Shown here piece by piece: positions 32,791 to 43,999 of a stretch of DNA of 64,000 bases. A program made the position numbers and the translations under genes. Below the pieces are notes generated by a model. It was not told the origin of the DNA. It was given only the letters and a program-made list of their open reading frames with translations, and searched no databases. The first letter of the stretch is position 1; each line of letters begins with the position of its first letter. This DNA comes from Symbiodinium microadriaticum (Eukaryota > Sar > Dinophyceae > Suessiales > Symbiodiniaceae): positions 75,597 to 139,596 of the forward strand of contig LSRX01000851.1 of NCBI GenBank assembly GCA_001939145.1, read 5' to 3'.

Positions 32791-35400
32791 CAGCACTGCC
32801 TGCCAGAGTTCCTGTTGTTCACAGACTTCTGTCGGTCGTTTGCGCGAGGCACTCTGTTGCGCAGCGCGTTGGTGTTCCTGTTGTTCAGGAGTTTAGGGTT
32901 TAGGGTTTGTAGCAAACTGGTAGTTAGCCTCGTACTTTCTTTGAGTGATCTCTTGCATTGAACAACTTTCTGACGCCGGGTAGGAATCTACAGCAGCTTT
33001 CTACACCTGCATTTCAGAGTGCAGTCGTTGCAGGCCTTTCGTTCCTGTGGTTGCTGCAGCGAAGTACGCCTGCAGTCCCCCTAAACCCTGAACCCCTAGG
33101 CTCTAAACCCTGTCCCTGTAGTCTTGAGCGCCAGTGGCACTTTGCGGCCCGCAGTCCCCTGGCATCCCCATGTCCCAATGCCTTTTGCAGCCCACAGGTT
33201 CGTTGTGTTTTTTTTCAAAGTTAAGGGTTTATAGTTGGGATTCAGGAACATCTGGGGTGTCTACGTTTAAGAGTCAGTTATGGGTGTCGTGGCATCTGCT
33301 CTTTCTGCCTCTGTGCTCGCGTGAACCCGTTCAACTTTGCAAAAAGTATACGGCAGATTTCTTGGAAGCTTCCCGTGTGTCGCCCGTCCGCGGCGTTGAG
33401 TACAGAAGAACTCATCCTAGAGAGCCCTCGTCCTGCTTATCCGTACGCTATTCTTAGATTCTAAGAAGCCCTACTGAACTCTTACGCAAGCAAACTCGAG
33501 GCAAAAAACAAAAAACTATCACATAAGTCCCAAACACCTCCAGAAGAAAGAATCTGCTGCATCCGTGCATGCTGGCGAAGGAGCCCATTCTCGGACCCTT
33601 CATGAGCGAACAGCTTACGGTGTTTCGATCCTTACAGATCTACAACGCTGTATTTAGCACAGTGTGCACTAGGGAAACCTGCGGAAAACTCTGAGGCCCT
33701 TTGTTGGGGCTTCCATGAATCCCAAACTACGAGAACTGACCCCAAACCCAACGACACCTATTTAGGCCCGACATAAACCCTTAAAGCCCTAAATCCTAAA
33801 GCCTAAACCCTCGATATCCCTCAAAATATGGGTTTTTGTCTTTTTTGAGGTAAAGACCCGGGAGCTTCCAGCCAGTCTCAGCCGTCGAGTCATAGTAGGC
33901 TCAAGGCTCCAGGCTTTCGCATTCGGTGCTCCGTTTGGGGCTCCGTTTGGAACCCCTCATAACCCTAATAGCCCTACAGCCTATGCACCCTAATCCCTAA
34001 ACTTCTGAAAAAAGCCCCCCGAACCCTAAGCCCTAATCTCGTGATGGGCTTCCGTGCGGGTGATTCCCGGGGAAGTCCAAAAGCCGAGCACCGGTTTCAA
34101 TGCCCACATCGCTATTGATGGCCGGCTTTGCAGCTCTTCTTGGGGTGTTCTGCGGGTTCCATAAGGGTTCTGCAGTGTGCCATGAGTTGTTCGATGAGAG
34201 GGTGCTTTTCGGGTTTGTCTACGCTGTGAGACTTCCAGGTTCTTTTCAAATGCTCCTGCATGGCTCTTAGGGTTTAGGGCCCTGGGGTGTGCATAGGTCT
34301 GGAGGCTTTAGTCGAATCTGTACCAACCTTATGATGGAGGGTTTAGGGTTTAAGGTTTAGGGCTTAGGGTGTTGTAGAGTCTTAAACCCTAAGCGCTCAT
34401 CTCTGAAGCCGAAATCATAGAAAGGGAGCTCAGACAGAAGAAAACTCAAGCCTAAGCATCTAAGCAGGAGGTTCCGGGTCTACAGTAGGGTTGAGGAACT
34501 CGGATCCAGGGTTTAGGGGTTGAGGGTTCAGGGTTTCAGGTTTGGGGTTCGGTTTAGGGTATAGGATACCTGGGGTGAAGGCCAAGACAGAGCTCAATGG
34601 CAGACATGTCAACGACGGACAGTCGCCACCTCGGCCCTGGCGCTCCGGAGGAAAGAAGCTATGACCGTCCCGATAACCACTATAAGGCCCTATACGTTGA
34701 TCTGCTTTGGAAGAGTGTTGGGGTATGTTGGGGTTTTTAATCATATTCCCGCCCGCATGAGACTCCTCGTTAAGCCGTGTTTCGGGTATAATTGGGGTTT
34801 TGGGTGTAGGGTTTAGGGTTACGGAGGTTTCGCCCCAAAGTCCTCGGCTTTGTCGAAAATCCTGCCAATGCTCGATCCTTCTACTTTAACCTTGCCGGGG
34901 CGGGCCCATGTATATAGCCAGTATTTAGCAGTGCTTACACAACTTTAGAGACGTGAGACCCCAAGTCAGGGGTAGTGTTCCAATGCTTGGAGACTTGGAT
35001 CGTTCCATACTGGAACATGAGACCTTGCGAGTTGCAACATTGGAATACGAATAGTCATAAGAAGAAATAACAAATTTACAAAAATAACAATATCATCATT
35101 AGTAGTGATCATAATCATAATAATCATAGCAACATTACATTAGTAGGGATGGCTGGGATCCACATCCCTACACCTACGCGAAGAACCCTCTTCTTCGAGC
35201 GCCGTGCACGGTGGACGTGACATGCGGACATCAACCCCGCGAATTCCAAGACGACAACTTAATTCTATCTGAAGCGGAGTGTCCAAAAAAGGCCACTCGG
35301 GGCTTGAAGTGCCTCTTGAGCGGCCATGCGCAAGGCCGGGGTACAGGGCGCGGGTGCGACTGCTTATAAGCTTTTCCATAGGACCATAGGATCATCCCGA
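32791..35400. other. No gene recognised; scattered short tracts
   Basis: TTTAGGG-type patches at about 32890, 34265-34370, 34500-34560 and 34795-34820. CCCTAAA-type at about 33775-33820 and 33960-34050. A short perfect hairpin CCTCAAAA...TTTTTTGAGG lies at 33822-33851. Frames of 60-107 codons are present but none has motifs. The minus frame at 35140-35379 (79 codons) has normal composition but no support. Confidence 0.35.
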
Positions 35401-35412
35401 TCTACACCACGG

Positions 35413-35414
35413 AC

Positions 35415-35468
<54 letters not shown>

Positions 35469-35560
35469 CCAACAGCAACAGCAGATGCAAAAGCAACAGC
35501 AACAGGAGAAGCAATAGCAACAGAAACACAAAAGCAACAGCAACAGCAGCAGCAAAGGCT
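35413..35560. repeat. (CAG)n tract with CAACAG continuation
   Basis: About 17 pure CAG units at 35414-35465 are followed by CAACAG, AAGCAA and AACAGC units. The plus frame (35326-35517) would encode a polyglutamine run, and other frames polyalanine, polyserine, polyleucine or polycysteine. I see no flanking coding evidence, so it is annotated as a repeat. Confidence 0.9.
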
Positions 35561-35649
35561 AAAGCAAAATCCAAAGCAGCAACAACAAGCAACCAATCAC
35601 AACAACCGCAAAAGCACAGCCAACACCCTCGACGACGAGAACGCCGTTC

Positions 35650-36161
35650 ACGAAGAAAAAGAGGAGGAGGCCGAGGAGGAGGAGGACGAGAAGGACGACG
35701 AGGAGGACGACGACGACCTAGATGATGAATTCCGAGGGCGCCGACGATGATACGACGACTGCGACGACGTGAGTTTATTCTGCGGCCTTTTCCTACTCCT
35801 CGTTAGCATCTCCATCATCTTCAGCATCAGCATCATCATCACCACCATCAACAGTATCTTCATCATCATCTCCTTTGTCATCATGCGCCACGTTCCTTTT
35901 CACCGTTAGTATCGTCAACATCACCGTGAGCATCGTCGTCATCATCATCATCCTCATGACCATCATCGTCTTCGTCTTCGTTTGCAGCGGCAGCAGCAGC
36001 AACGACAACAACAACAATATCGAACAATCTCAACGAGGACGACGTCAACAGTTAGGAAGACACCAACAGCAGCCAACCGACACACACACACACACACAAG
36101 CACACACGCAGACACACACACACACACAGAGAGAGGGAGACACACCCACCCACACACACAC

Positions 36162-36201
<40 letters not shown>

Positions 36202-36230
36202 CAGCACGCGCACACACACACACACACCTC
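35650..36230. repeat. Compound triplet and dinucleotide tract (GAG/GAC, CAT, CA)
   Basis: GAGGAGGAC-type triplets at 35655-35725, CATCATC and CGTCATC at 35805-35975, and (CA)n with GAGAGAG interruption at 36081-36227. Frames here (HTHTHT, CVCVCV, MMMKMM) are repeat translations. Confidence 0.9.
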
Positions 36231-38150
36231 ACGAGGTCGAGCACCACATGCCGAAAAGGGCCACCGCGATGTTTAGAAACTGAAAGGGAACCTCAACCAA
36301 CTGATCTGTATCCACAGAGCTGTAAGCCCTCAAAGCTCAAGTCTTAAAAGATTTTCGGCCAATGATGATAATCAGAAGGACCAGTAACAACAACAGTCGG
36401 AGCCCTTGCCTGTTCCGGCAAATACCCTTGCTGCAGGCAGCCAAGTCGATAGACCCTGGAGTGCATTCATGCTTTTTCTTTGCGGGGTCTGAACCTAAAC
36501 TTAAGCCCGGTAAACCCTCACCCTAAGGCGTGGGCCCCAACTTTTAAACCCCGAATGAATGGCGTTACGCGGCATGTGCTGATTTATGGTCATGGGTTCT
36601 ATAAGGTTGCTGCGGGATACTATGTAATTACAGTTTAATATATCGCACTCATAGTAAAGGTCCCATAGTCCTAGAAGTTCACAAGGGTCTTTAGAAGTGC
36701 TCCACTGGGGTCAACAGGGTTTAGGCCTTCGAGTTTGGCGACGTCAGACAGTTTGGGGTTGAGGGATCGAGGGGATACCTCGCATTGCTAGTGCTGCCGC
36801 GAGTCTTTTAGTCCTCACTCTTCTCACATGTGGGTAGTTCCCTCTTTTCTTAAAAGGAAGAACCCGGGTACGGCGTTGAGGTCTCAACACTTTCGGGTTT
36901 TGGAGGTTTGGAGGGTCTCAGAGGTTCGGGGGGTGTTCGGTTCCAGATATTTTGATGCAAAGATCACGTGCTTCTGTCTGGGCTCAGAAGCGCCAAGGAA
37001 GTAGCAACAGGGAAGCCATTGGTACCGGTTCTTGTTTGCCTTCTAGGGTCTGCTTGCAGACGGGCCCTCCGACATAGCTCAACAGAGAGCCGGATATGAG
37101 CAAAATTCCCAGAAAGACCGAGTCTCTCGGCTCAGAAGCCTTTGCGCTCCTGAATCTGAAAGGCCGACCGTGAGGGGAAAGTGTCGCCTCGTGAGCTCAG
37201 TGGCTGAGGATGTCATGTGCCATACACCCAACCACTCGAAAGAAGGAAATGGCAAAGGAAAGAAAACAGAATGCAAACCCAAACCCCTCTGTCAAGCAAG
37301 CCCTGATCCATGAAACGTTGCGTACTCGTCCAACTCCCCAGACACACACACACACACACACACGCGCACACACACACACACACCAAGCGAAAAGCCGCAG
37401 CACCCTGAATGCGACCTTTCCCGAAAAGCCAGGCTATCAGTATGCCACCTTCTAACACAGCACCGCAATGGAATTCAGCTCTTCAACTCGGAGGGCGCTG
37501 TGACATGAAACCCCTCGATCCTGAGCTCACGAGATGCACGTGATTTTGTCCTCAAAGCTTGAAACATAACGCAACTTACATAGGTGCTGATTAATATCTG
37601 CCCTGTGGTTGGTAGATTATTTGGGATAGTATGCAGGCATGGAGGATAGGACTAGGAGTTCTGTGCAGTTTACATACAGTAAATAGAATAAAGACTGCAA
37701 GGGGATACTCCATGTAATGTCCACTGCTATTTAATTCCCCAAACCTGCCAAACTTCGGCTTGAACAAGCCAGCAAAGATTAGAGCAACCCGAAGCTTCTC
37801 CGAAAAAAAATTCGCAGATGCCTCGGAGTATGAGTCTGTCGCTTGAACCCCGAAACTCTATGGCCCTAGACTTGAAAGCCTAAACTCTTCTCTTAGGCCC
37901 AAAAATCCCTAAACTCGCAGTTGCCGCTACGAGCATGGCCACAGCCTCGACGGATGTAACGCGGACCTCATTGAACCCTAGGCCCTAGACGCTACGTATG
38001 TAAGCCCTAGTCTATAGTAGGTCCTACGACCAGCTTTTGCTCAATAGTCTTCCAACGGGAGAGCTTTGAGATCGCATAGCCCCGGGCCAGACGTGTCGGC
38101 TGCCCAAGACTGTACCACGAGTCCGGCAAGTGTCGCTCCGAAAAGGGGTT
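36231..38150. other. No gene recognised; one (CA)n run
   Basis: A (CA)n/(CGCA) run is at 37342-37384. Sequence around it is unique. The frames at 37079-37458 on minus overlap the (CA)n run. CCCTAAAC-like patches occur near 37905 and 37975. Confidence 0.4.
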
Positions 38151-38461
38151 TACGGCTTAGGATTAGCATGCCTTGAGCTTTGGGTTTCGTGTTTAGGGTT
38201 TTGGGTTTGGGGGTTTACGGTTCCCCACCCTCCCCGCTCCTCGAAACCTTTCAGGCCAGCCTGCTGGTACCGCAAAAAAAGCTTAGCTTCAAGAAGTAGA
38301 GCCCCTAAGGTGCAGGGCTCTGCATTTTCGGGCTGCCTTTTTGTTTGGGTTCGGTCTCCGCTTTGGGGCTCCATATACAGTCTCCCTTCTAGATTATTTT
38401 TCCCAGGATCCTCAGACAGGTCAACCAAGCGGAGCTACGGTGGAGACTAGAGGTCATACTG

Positions 38462-38558
38462 CTGATGAGATAAATCCTGCATTACCTTAAGGACCCTAAG
38501 CTATGGGAATTATGGTATATTCCTTATTCTGGGTAATGCAGGATTTATATCATCAACC
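38462..38558. mobile_element. Family D element copy 2
   Basis: The ends CTGATGAGATAAATCCTGCA and TGCAGGATTTATATCATCAA are complementary over about 25 bp. The interior reads TTAAGGACCCTAAGCTATGG then GAATTATGGTATATTCCTTA, the same order as at 59850-59946. At 97 bp it is non-coding. Confidence 0.85.
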
Positions 38559-38728
38559 GAACTACTCTTTGATAGAGGTATACTATAGGAACCCCAAAAT
38601 CGCAGTCGAAGTGACCAGATCCCAAGTAGAACTCGAACCCGCAACCCTAAACCCCAAGCCCCGAAACCCGAAAACGAATACAAGGAAATAGTGAGATAAC
38701 CTTGTTCGGCTCTTAATTTCTCGGAGTG

Positions 38729-38731
<3 letters not shown>

Positions 38732-38760
<29 letters not shown>

Positions 38761-38765
38761 ATATT
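38732..38765. repeat. (TA)n microsatellite
   Basis: TATATATATATA with a central TATGTATA. It is self-complementary. Confidence 0.85.
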
Positions 38766-38961
38766 ATGAACTAAATCGCGACGAAGGTCAGAAATAGTTC
38801 TACTAGAAGTAACTAGCCGTAGTAACAACAAACTAATTGCCAAACTGACCTCCAGGTAGGCACGGACTTCCGAATTCGAAATCCTAGAGCCTTAACGCGT
38901 AATGAAGCCCCAAATCCTAAACCGCTAGACCCTAAACCCCACAACCGCAAAGCCCAGAGCT

Positions 38962-39055
38962 TACCCATAGGCCCCTAAATAGTTCCTTTTTATGGTTTAT
39001 ATTTAGAATCCTATAAGGTAATCCCAAAAAGGAACTACTTAGGGGCCTATGGGTA
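38962..39055. mobile_element. Family B element, intact copy
   Basis: 94 bp between TA dinucleotides. The left end TACCCATAGGCCCCTAAATA and right end ACTTAGGGGCCTATGGGTA pair over about 31 bp (to AGTTCCTTTTT / AAAAAGGAACT) with one or two mismatches. The loop TATATTTAGAATCCTATAAG is shared with other copies. TA borders and terminal CCC fit a mariner-type non-autonomous element, but no transposase is present to confirm this. Confidence 0.85.
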
Positions 39056-39721
39056 GACCTTAAACTCTGGTGGCCAGGACTTGTAGCCTTGGCATGGTCG
39101 CCCCGTGCTGCTTGGGCGTGGAATCACCACCATCCTGATTGTCATGGTTGTTAGTATTCGATTTGAGAAACCTACAGTTATCTGTGTAATATTTGTTTTA
39201 AGGCTTGGTTTCTGCTGCACGTGTTGTGTATTTGGTTACCGTGCCCGGAACCGACGCCATCAGCACACAGCTCAAGCATCTTTTGCACGTGCCACCCTTA
39301 CGCCCGTGTATGAGTTTGCGTTGCCAAGGAGCCAGGTCGACGTCCAAGTATCACAGCGACACAACTCCACAACATAAAACACGAGGCACTACCAACACGT
39401 AACACAGACACAGTAACAGTTCAGAGCCTCCAAGACATGCTAAAACTCGAGAAATGACAGCGTCCAACTCGGAAACGTGGAAACTGGAAGGCTCCAAAAC
39501 GCACAGAAGCAGTATCCACCAAACACGTGAAGTTTCCCCCACATCGATCGAAACCAGGCTAAAACCCCAGAAAGAACAGCATGCAGCATGCCTTCAGATC
39601 GCAACACAGACAAAACAGAAAAAAGGAGACCCCCATGGAATAAGTAAAAACAATTCAAAACTCGGGAAATAACACACTCAGCTGAAGAAACCATGGCATC
39701 ACCTACCAACCCTGTACCTAC

Positions 39722-39734
39722 TCGCAGTAGTAGC

Positions 39735-39792
<58 letters not shown>

Positions 39793-39795
39793 CGT
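39722..39795. repeat. (AGT)n microsatellite
   Basis: About 22 AGT units. The minus-strand polyleucine frame at 39440-39811 arises partly from it. Confidence 0.9.
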
Positions 39796-39984
39796 AGATC
39801 AGACTATCCAAATCAGGTCTCGCGGCTGCTTGGCGCCACTACTCCATGGGCCATGTGTTGGCACCCCGATGGCAACAGAGGCAATTGTCAAACCCCGTCT
39901 CTATGCATATATTCTTTCATACTAATATTCATATTCATATTAATTTTCATACTAGTAATAACATTAATGTTAGCACTAATGTTA

Positions 39985-40180
39985 ATACAAACATATATAT
40001 ACACACATACACACATACATACATACATACATACATACATGCATACATACATACATGCATACATACATACATACATACATACATACATACATACACACAC
40101 GCACGTATGTGTGTATGTATGTATGTATGTATGTATGTATGTATGTATGTATGTATGTATGTGTGTATGTATATACATAT
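39985..40180. repeat. Mirror-type microsatellite: (ACAT)n then (GTAT)n, giant hairpin
   Basis: ACATACAT units run from about 40002 to 40093. A short GC-richer centre, CACACACGCACG, follows, then GTATGTAT units from about 40105 to 40160. The two halves are reverse complements, so one strand could fold into a hairpin with arms of 60-80 bases. All frames (YIHTYIHT, MYVCMYVC) are artefacts. Confidence 0.9.
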
Positions 40181-40320
40181 AACATTATGTGTGCTGTGTG
40201 CGTGTGCGCTTGTGTCTTTTGCTAGATACCCTTCTTCCCGACATTACTTTGATGACTAGTGTTACCATCATTGAGGTCGAGATTCTGAAGCTTCTTGGTT
40301 AGCCACTGCAAAACTGAGTT

Positions 40321-40683
40321 TTGGTTTATGTTTGGTTGGTCAGCATCTGGGATCCCTTTGCCAAGCTTTGGGCTACTCGTACCAATCATATACAAAGCGT
40401 AGGCCTTGAGGTTAAGGGCTGCCCTGCTGAAACTAGGCCCGGCCTTTTCGGAGATGATCGCCCGGTAGGCCCTAAACCCGTGAATCCTCCGGAACCTCCA
40501 GATGAAGAATGCAAATTTGGTCAAATGCTCGCAAGACTTCAAAGGATGCACATTGTTTCAAACTCACCAGGCACTTGCACTGCGGCACTGCCAAGGATCC
40601 AGGGAATTTCGCCTACCCTCTCGCCGCAGGCGGGGCTTGGGGTGGCTGAGCCTCTGGTGTGCTTAAAAGTCTTGAATAATTGA
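40321..40683 (+). CDS. Anonymous open frame, 121 codons, doubtful
   Basis: The frame has normal residue mix, for example GDDRPVGPKPVNPPEPPDEE, CKFGQMLARLQRMHIVSN. The proline-rich acidic part followed by a helix-like part is suggestive. An overlapping frame on the minus strand (40222-40551) is almost as long, so strand is uncertain. No homology is recognised and there are no flanking splice signals I would trust. Confidence 0.2.
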   Translation: MVYVWLVSIWDPFAKLWATRTNHIQSVGLEVKGCPAETRPGLFGDDRPVGPKPVNPPEPPDEECKFGQMLARLQRMHIVSNSPGTCTAALPRIQGISPTLSPQAGLGVAEPLVCLKVLNN

Positions 40684-40734
40684 AACCTTTTGGGTGGCTC
40701 AATCAAGGAGTGCTTCCTTCAGTAGCCGTAAAAA

Positions 40735-41235
40735 TCTAACCTTCCAGGTTCCATAGCTTGTCACAGAATCTGCAGGAATCTGCAGGAAAGCTAGGCTAAG
40801 CTAGGAAAGGCTAAGAGAAGCTAAGACAAGCTACGAATTTCCTGCTGTGAAGTGTGTCCTTGAAGGGCCGGTGCTACGACACTCAGACCTCGTTTGGCTA
40901 GGTTTCTCCTGGCCTCAGACCCCCACATCTTGCGAAAAGCTAGCGGTTTCCTCCCGTCGTACACCATATGGGGGTTTCTGAAACTAGGGGACCCTAATAA
41001 GTACCTTAAGTAGTAGGACCCTTATTATAAGGACCCCAAAATAGGGTACCCTAATTTTCGGAAACTCCCATATCCCTAGGACATTCCATTGCTCAAACCC
41101 CGTCTCGCTAGGTTGTTCCGGGCCTCTGACCCCGACATGCTACGAGAAGTTAGAGACGGCTAGGAAAGGCGACAGAAGGCTAGCGAAAGCAAGAAAAAGC
41201 TAGACGCAGCTAGAACAAACGGCAAAAACAAGATC
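40735..41235. repeat. GCTAG/GCTAAG-rich degenerate repeat, two related halves around a family A element
   Basis: 40770-40845 and 41140-41215 are purine-rich runs of AAGCTAAG, AAAGCTAG and similar units. Between them CTCG(T)TTGGCTAGGTTTCTCC (near 40888) and TCTCGCTAGGTTGTTCCGGG (near 41102) begin diverged copies of the same about 60-bp segment. The family A element at 40967-41072 lies between the two copies. Confidence 0.55.
40967..41072. mobile_element. Family A element, uninterrupted copy
   Basis: ATATGGGGGTTTCTGAAACT at the left pairs with AATTTTCGGAAACTCCCATAT at the right. The interior is GGGGACCCTAATAAGTACCT, AAGTAGTAGGACCCTTATTA and TAAGGACCCCAAAATAGGG. This is the best reference for the family because it lacks the telomeric insert found at 12629-12668. 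Confidence 0.8.
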
Positions 41236-41345
41236 TTCCGGTTTTCAGCAAAGGATTTCTCAAGAACATCACAGAATACTGGGTTTCCAGCAAAGCTGAT
41301 TTCTCAAGATGTTCACAGGATACCGGGTTTTCAGCGGAGGAGCTA
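41236..41345. repeat. Tandem repeat, about 47-bp unit, 2.3 copies
   Basis: GGTTTTCAGCAAAGGATTTC then TCAAGAACATCACAGAATAC repeats as GGTTTCCAGCAAAGCTGATT then TCTCAAGATGTTCACAGGAT, and a third start GGTTTTCAGCGGAGG follows. Confidence 0.8.
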
Positions 41346-43790
41346 ATCTAGCTCCTTTACTCATGCTCCGAGCCCAGAGAGGGACCTCTTGTGGAGGTGC
41401 CTGGTTCGCACGCTGGACTTAACAACGGTACTTACTGTTTATCGGTTTCAATAGCGTCTAAGGTCCAACCGTGACCCCTGTAAATCATAGACCCTAAAAA
41501 CTCCAAAGCAATAAAGGCCTAAACCCTATAAGCCCTAAAACCCCATACACCCTACAACCCTAAAGCCTAAGTCCCTGCGGGGCTTCTCGCTGTTACTCAG
41601 GGCATTCTGCCTAGGTTTTGGGGGTCTCGTTGCGGCTGATCCAAAGAGGCTTCTACGGGAACTTTAAGAGTTTAGAGCTTAGGGCTAGGATCCTAGGAGG
41701 GTTCTACGAAAACCTGTAAGAGTTTAGGACGTTGGGGTAGGACTCTAGAAGCGTGCTACAAGAACCCTTTAAGGGTCCATGTGGTCACGTGTTTAGGGTT
41801 TCGGGTTTGCGTCTATAGGGTTTCGGGCTTGGGCTATGGATCCGTGTGCCCGCATCGCTCATCACATAGTAACATAGCATTGGTGAAGTCGTATAGCAGG
41901 TGTGTAAGTCAAGCCTTACAGACTCGAGACATGACGCCAGAATGAAAACCTGCCTCTGTAGACGTTCGAAGCGGGGTAGAGGCTTTGGGTTTAGGGGCAG
42001 TCTATCTGGATGTATATAAGGGTAGGCAGGGATCAGTAAGCACATCCCTCTGTTCTAGTCCCCATCTAGTTTTACTGTAGCAATATGTACCCCAAACCCT
42101 AATGACTCGAATCATCAAGGCGCGCGCAAAAACCAGGGTGCGTGCGGCTTAGTAGGTCTAATAGTGTTTGTTGAAGGAGGTTTGGGCCCAGGATGGTTGA
42201 GGACTGGGCTTCCGCCGCCCTGGTACCCGCTAAGAAGGTCCCTCCCCCCTGAAAGTCCGAGGCCGCAAAATTGTTCAGCATGGGCTTTAGGTCATTTTAG
42301 GAGCTTTCAGGTTCCTGAAACTCCTAAAAGCAGCTCGGTATGCCGCAGAGGGACTTTGTGTTTTTTTGGGATCTGTTTCCGAATCTTTGTCAGAGACAGG
42401 TGAAGTTAACACCCTAGGCGAGGAGACCCCAACCACGTGGTTAGCAAGGTTTTTCTAGAAGACCAGAAGCAAATTCAACAATATCCCAGGGGGACCGTAG
42501 TATAACCACATGAGCATGCAATCCACGATGGGAAACTTGCACTGTCGTTCACAAAGCTAAACGCTTGGACAGACATCCTCGGCCTTGATCTGCACACTTA
42601 GGAACCCTTGGCCCTAGTAGATCCTAGTAGATCCCTTAATTAAAGGAACCTTATGGGTTCCTTTTTGATCCCTTATAGGGGCCTATCTTGATAGGCGAGT
42701 TCACTCATGTTGGCTTCACGAGTGCTGCGAGGCGCCGTGTTTGGCTCCTTTGCGGCAGGGAACATGCTTGCGGTGACCTCAGCATCTGAGGTAAAGTTTT
42801 TGGGTTTCGGGCATTGTCATTTATTACAAGCAGGTTTATCACCTGCTTCTTTCTTATCCATACATCGCTTTGCATAGTTTCCTAATGGCACCTCTTTGCC
42901 ATGCCAGTCAGCATCCTGACTCCATGGCGTTGAACAGCATATTCATGCATATTCACACTGGGTCGTCATCATTTTACAGGCAACGTCCATAGCACCCTAA
43001 GCCCGAGACCCCAAGCAATTACAGAACTTTACAAGACCCTCATGGATTTTCAGAAAAGCATCAAGATATTATTCCGTCGCGCGCCTTATTACTTACTACT
43101 ATGCTAGTTTGATATAATTGTATACGATGATCTACTCTGAAAGCCTGGCTTAAATCGAAAACCCTAACCTGAACCTGTCAAATCTCAAGCCAAAGCAGCC
43201 CCAAAGTCGTGCCTCGGTTCCTTTGGCAGAGCGTAGCCGGCTTCGTCTATCCCTGCCAGCCAGTTCATTTAAAAGGTCCTAGGTGGTTTCGAGTCGAAGA
43301 TCGAAGATCATCATTTTAGGGTTTGGGATTTGGGGTCAGGGGTTTAGGTAACGTCCAGTGTACGGTTGTTCTTCCGAGGGCTACTAGCACCAGGTCGAGG
43401 AGTTTTTCAGATATTCCAGACCATATACTTTCAGGTTTAGTGTTTGGGTCCCCAAAGGAGACACGGCCGCCCAAATCCCTCTAGAATGCCACTAACAATG
43501 ACAGTAACATTCATAGTCATGGTAATGACAGTAAGAACAAAAGTGGTACTAACGAGACCACTAATCGTAACAACAATAATAATACTAATGATAATAGCAA
43601 TAACAACAATAGTAATACTGATAATAGCTCCTCAGGGTGACTCGCCTCCAGATGAGCACATCCGCTTAGGGGTGGCTGCGGCTTGGCCTGCAAGAGGCTG
43701 CGCAAAACAGCACTGCACTTATCAGTGTTTGCTTCGGCTTAGACATGTTACTATGCGCTTGGTAATTACGTCCTTGCCAGTAATGTCGGC
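41346..43790. other. Mostly featureless; telomeric patches
   Basis: CCCTAAA-type units at 41490-41580; TTTAGGG-type at 41790-41830 and 43312-43350. A hairpin AAGGAACCTTATGGGTTCCTT at 42650-42670 lies in a stretch with repeated TAGATCC. A possible short exon at 42707 is listed separately. From 43497 to 43630 the strand is AT-rich with AATAATAAT and AACAATAG words. Confidence 0.4.
42707..42790 (+). CDS. Possible first exon encoding a signal-peptide-like start
   Basis: An ATG at 42707 opens 28 codons, MLASRVLRGAVFGSFAAGNM then LAVTSASE, which resemble a signal or targeting sequence. The codons are GC-rich, unlike the neighbourhood. It ends at GAG directly before GTAAAG at 42791, a fair 5' splice site on a codon boundary. 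No second exon was found. The size is small, so chance is a real alternative. Confidence 0.25.
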
Positions 43791-43794
43791 ACCA

Positions 43795-43796
<2 letters not shown>

Positions 43797-43838
<42 letters not shown>

Positions 43839-43841
43839 AAG

Positions 43842-43895
<54 letters not shown>

Positions 43896-43920
43896 CACTA
43901 CTACTGCTGCTGCTGCTGCC
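43797..43920. repeat. (ACT)n microsatellite with ACC and GCT variants
   Basis: About 40 triplets, mainly ACT, ending in GCTGCTGCTGCC. It lies inside a 245-codon plus frame (43444-44181). That frame is polythreonine here and methionine/isoleucine-rich upstream, so I do not call it a gene. Confidence 0.9.
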
Positions 43921-43999
43921 ACCATTTTGGTTTGTGGTGAGAACGCATTGCACTCCTGGCTCAAGAGTGGGCCAGCTAAGCTCAGACTGATTCAATTTC

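Noticed and set aside
35326-35596. Polyglutamine protein encoded by CAG repeat
   Set aside because: Short frame, no conserved flanks, stop codons soon after; other frames are just as open.
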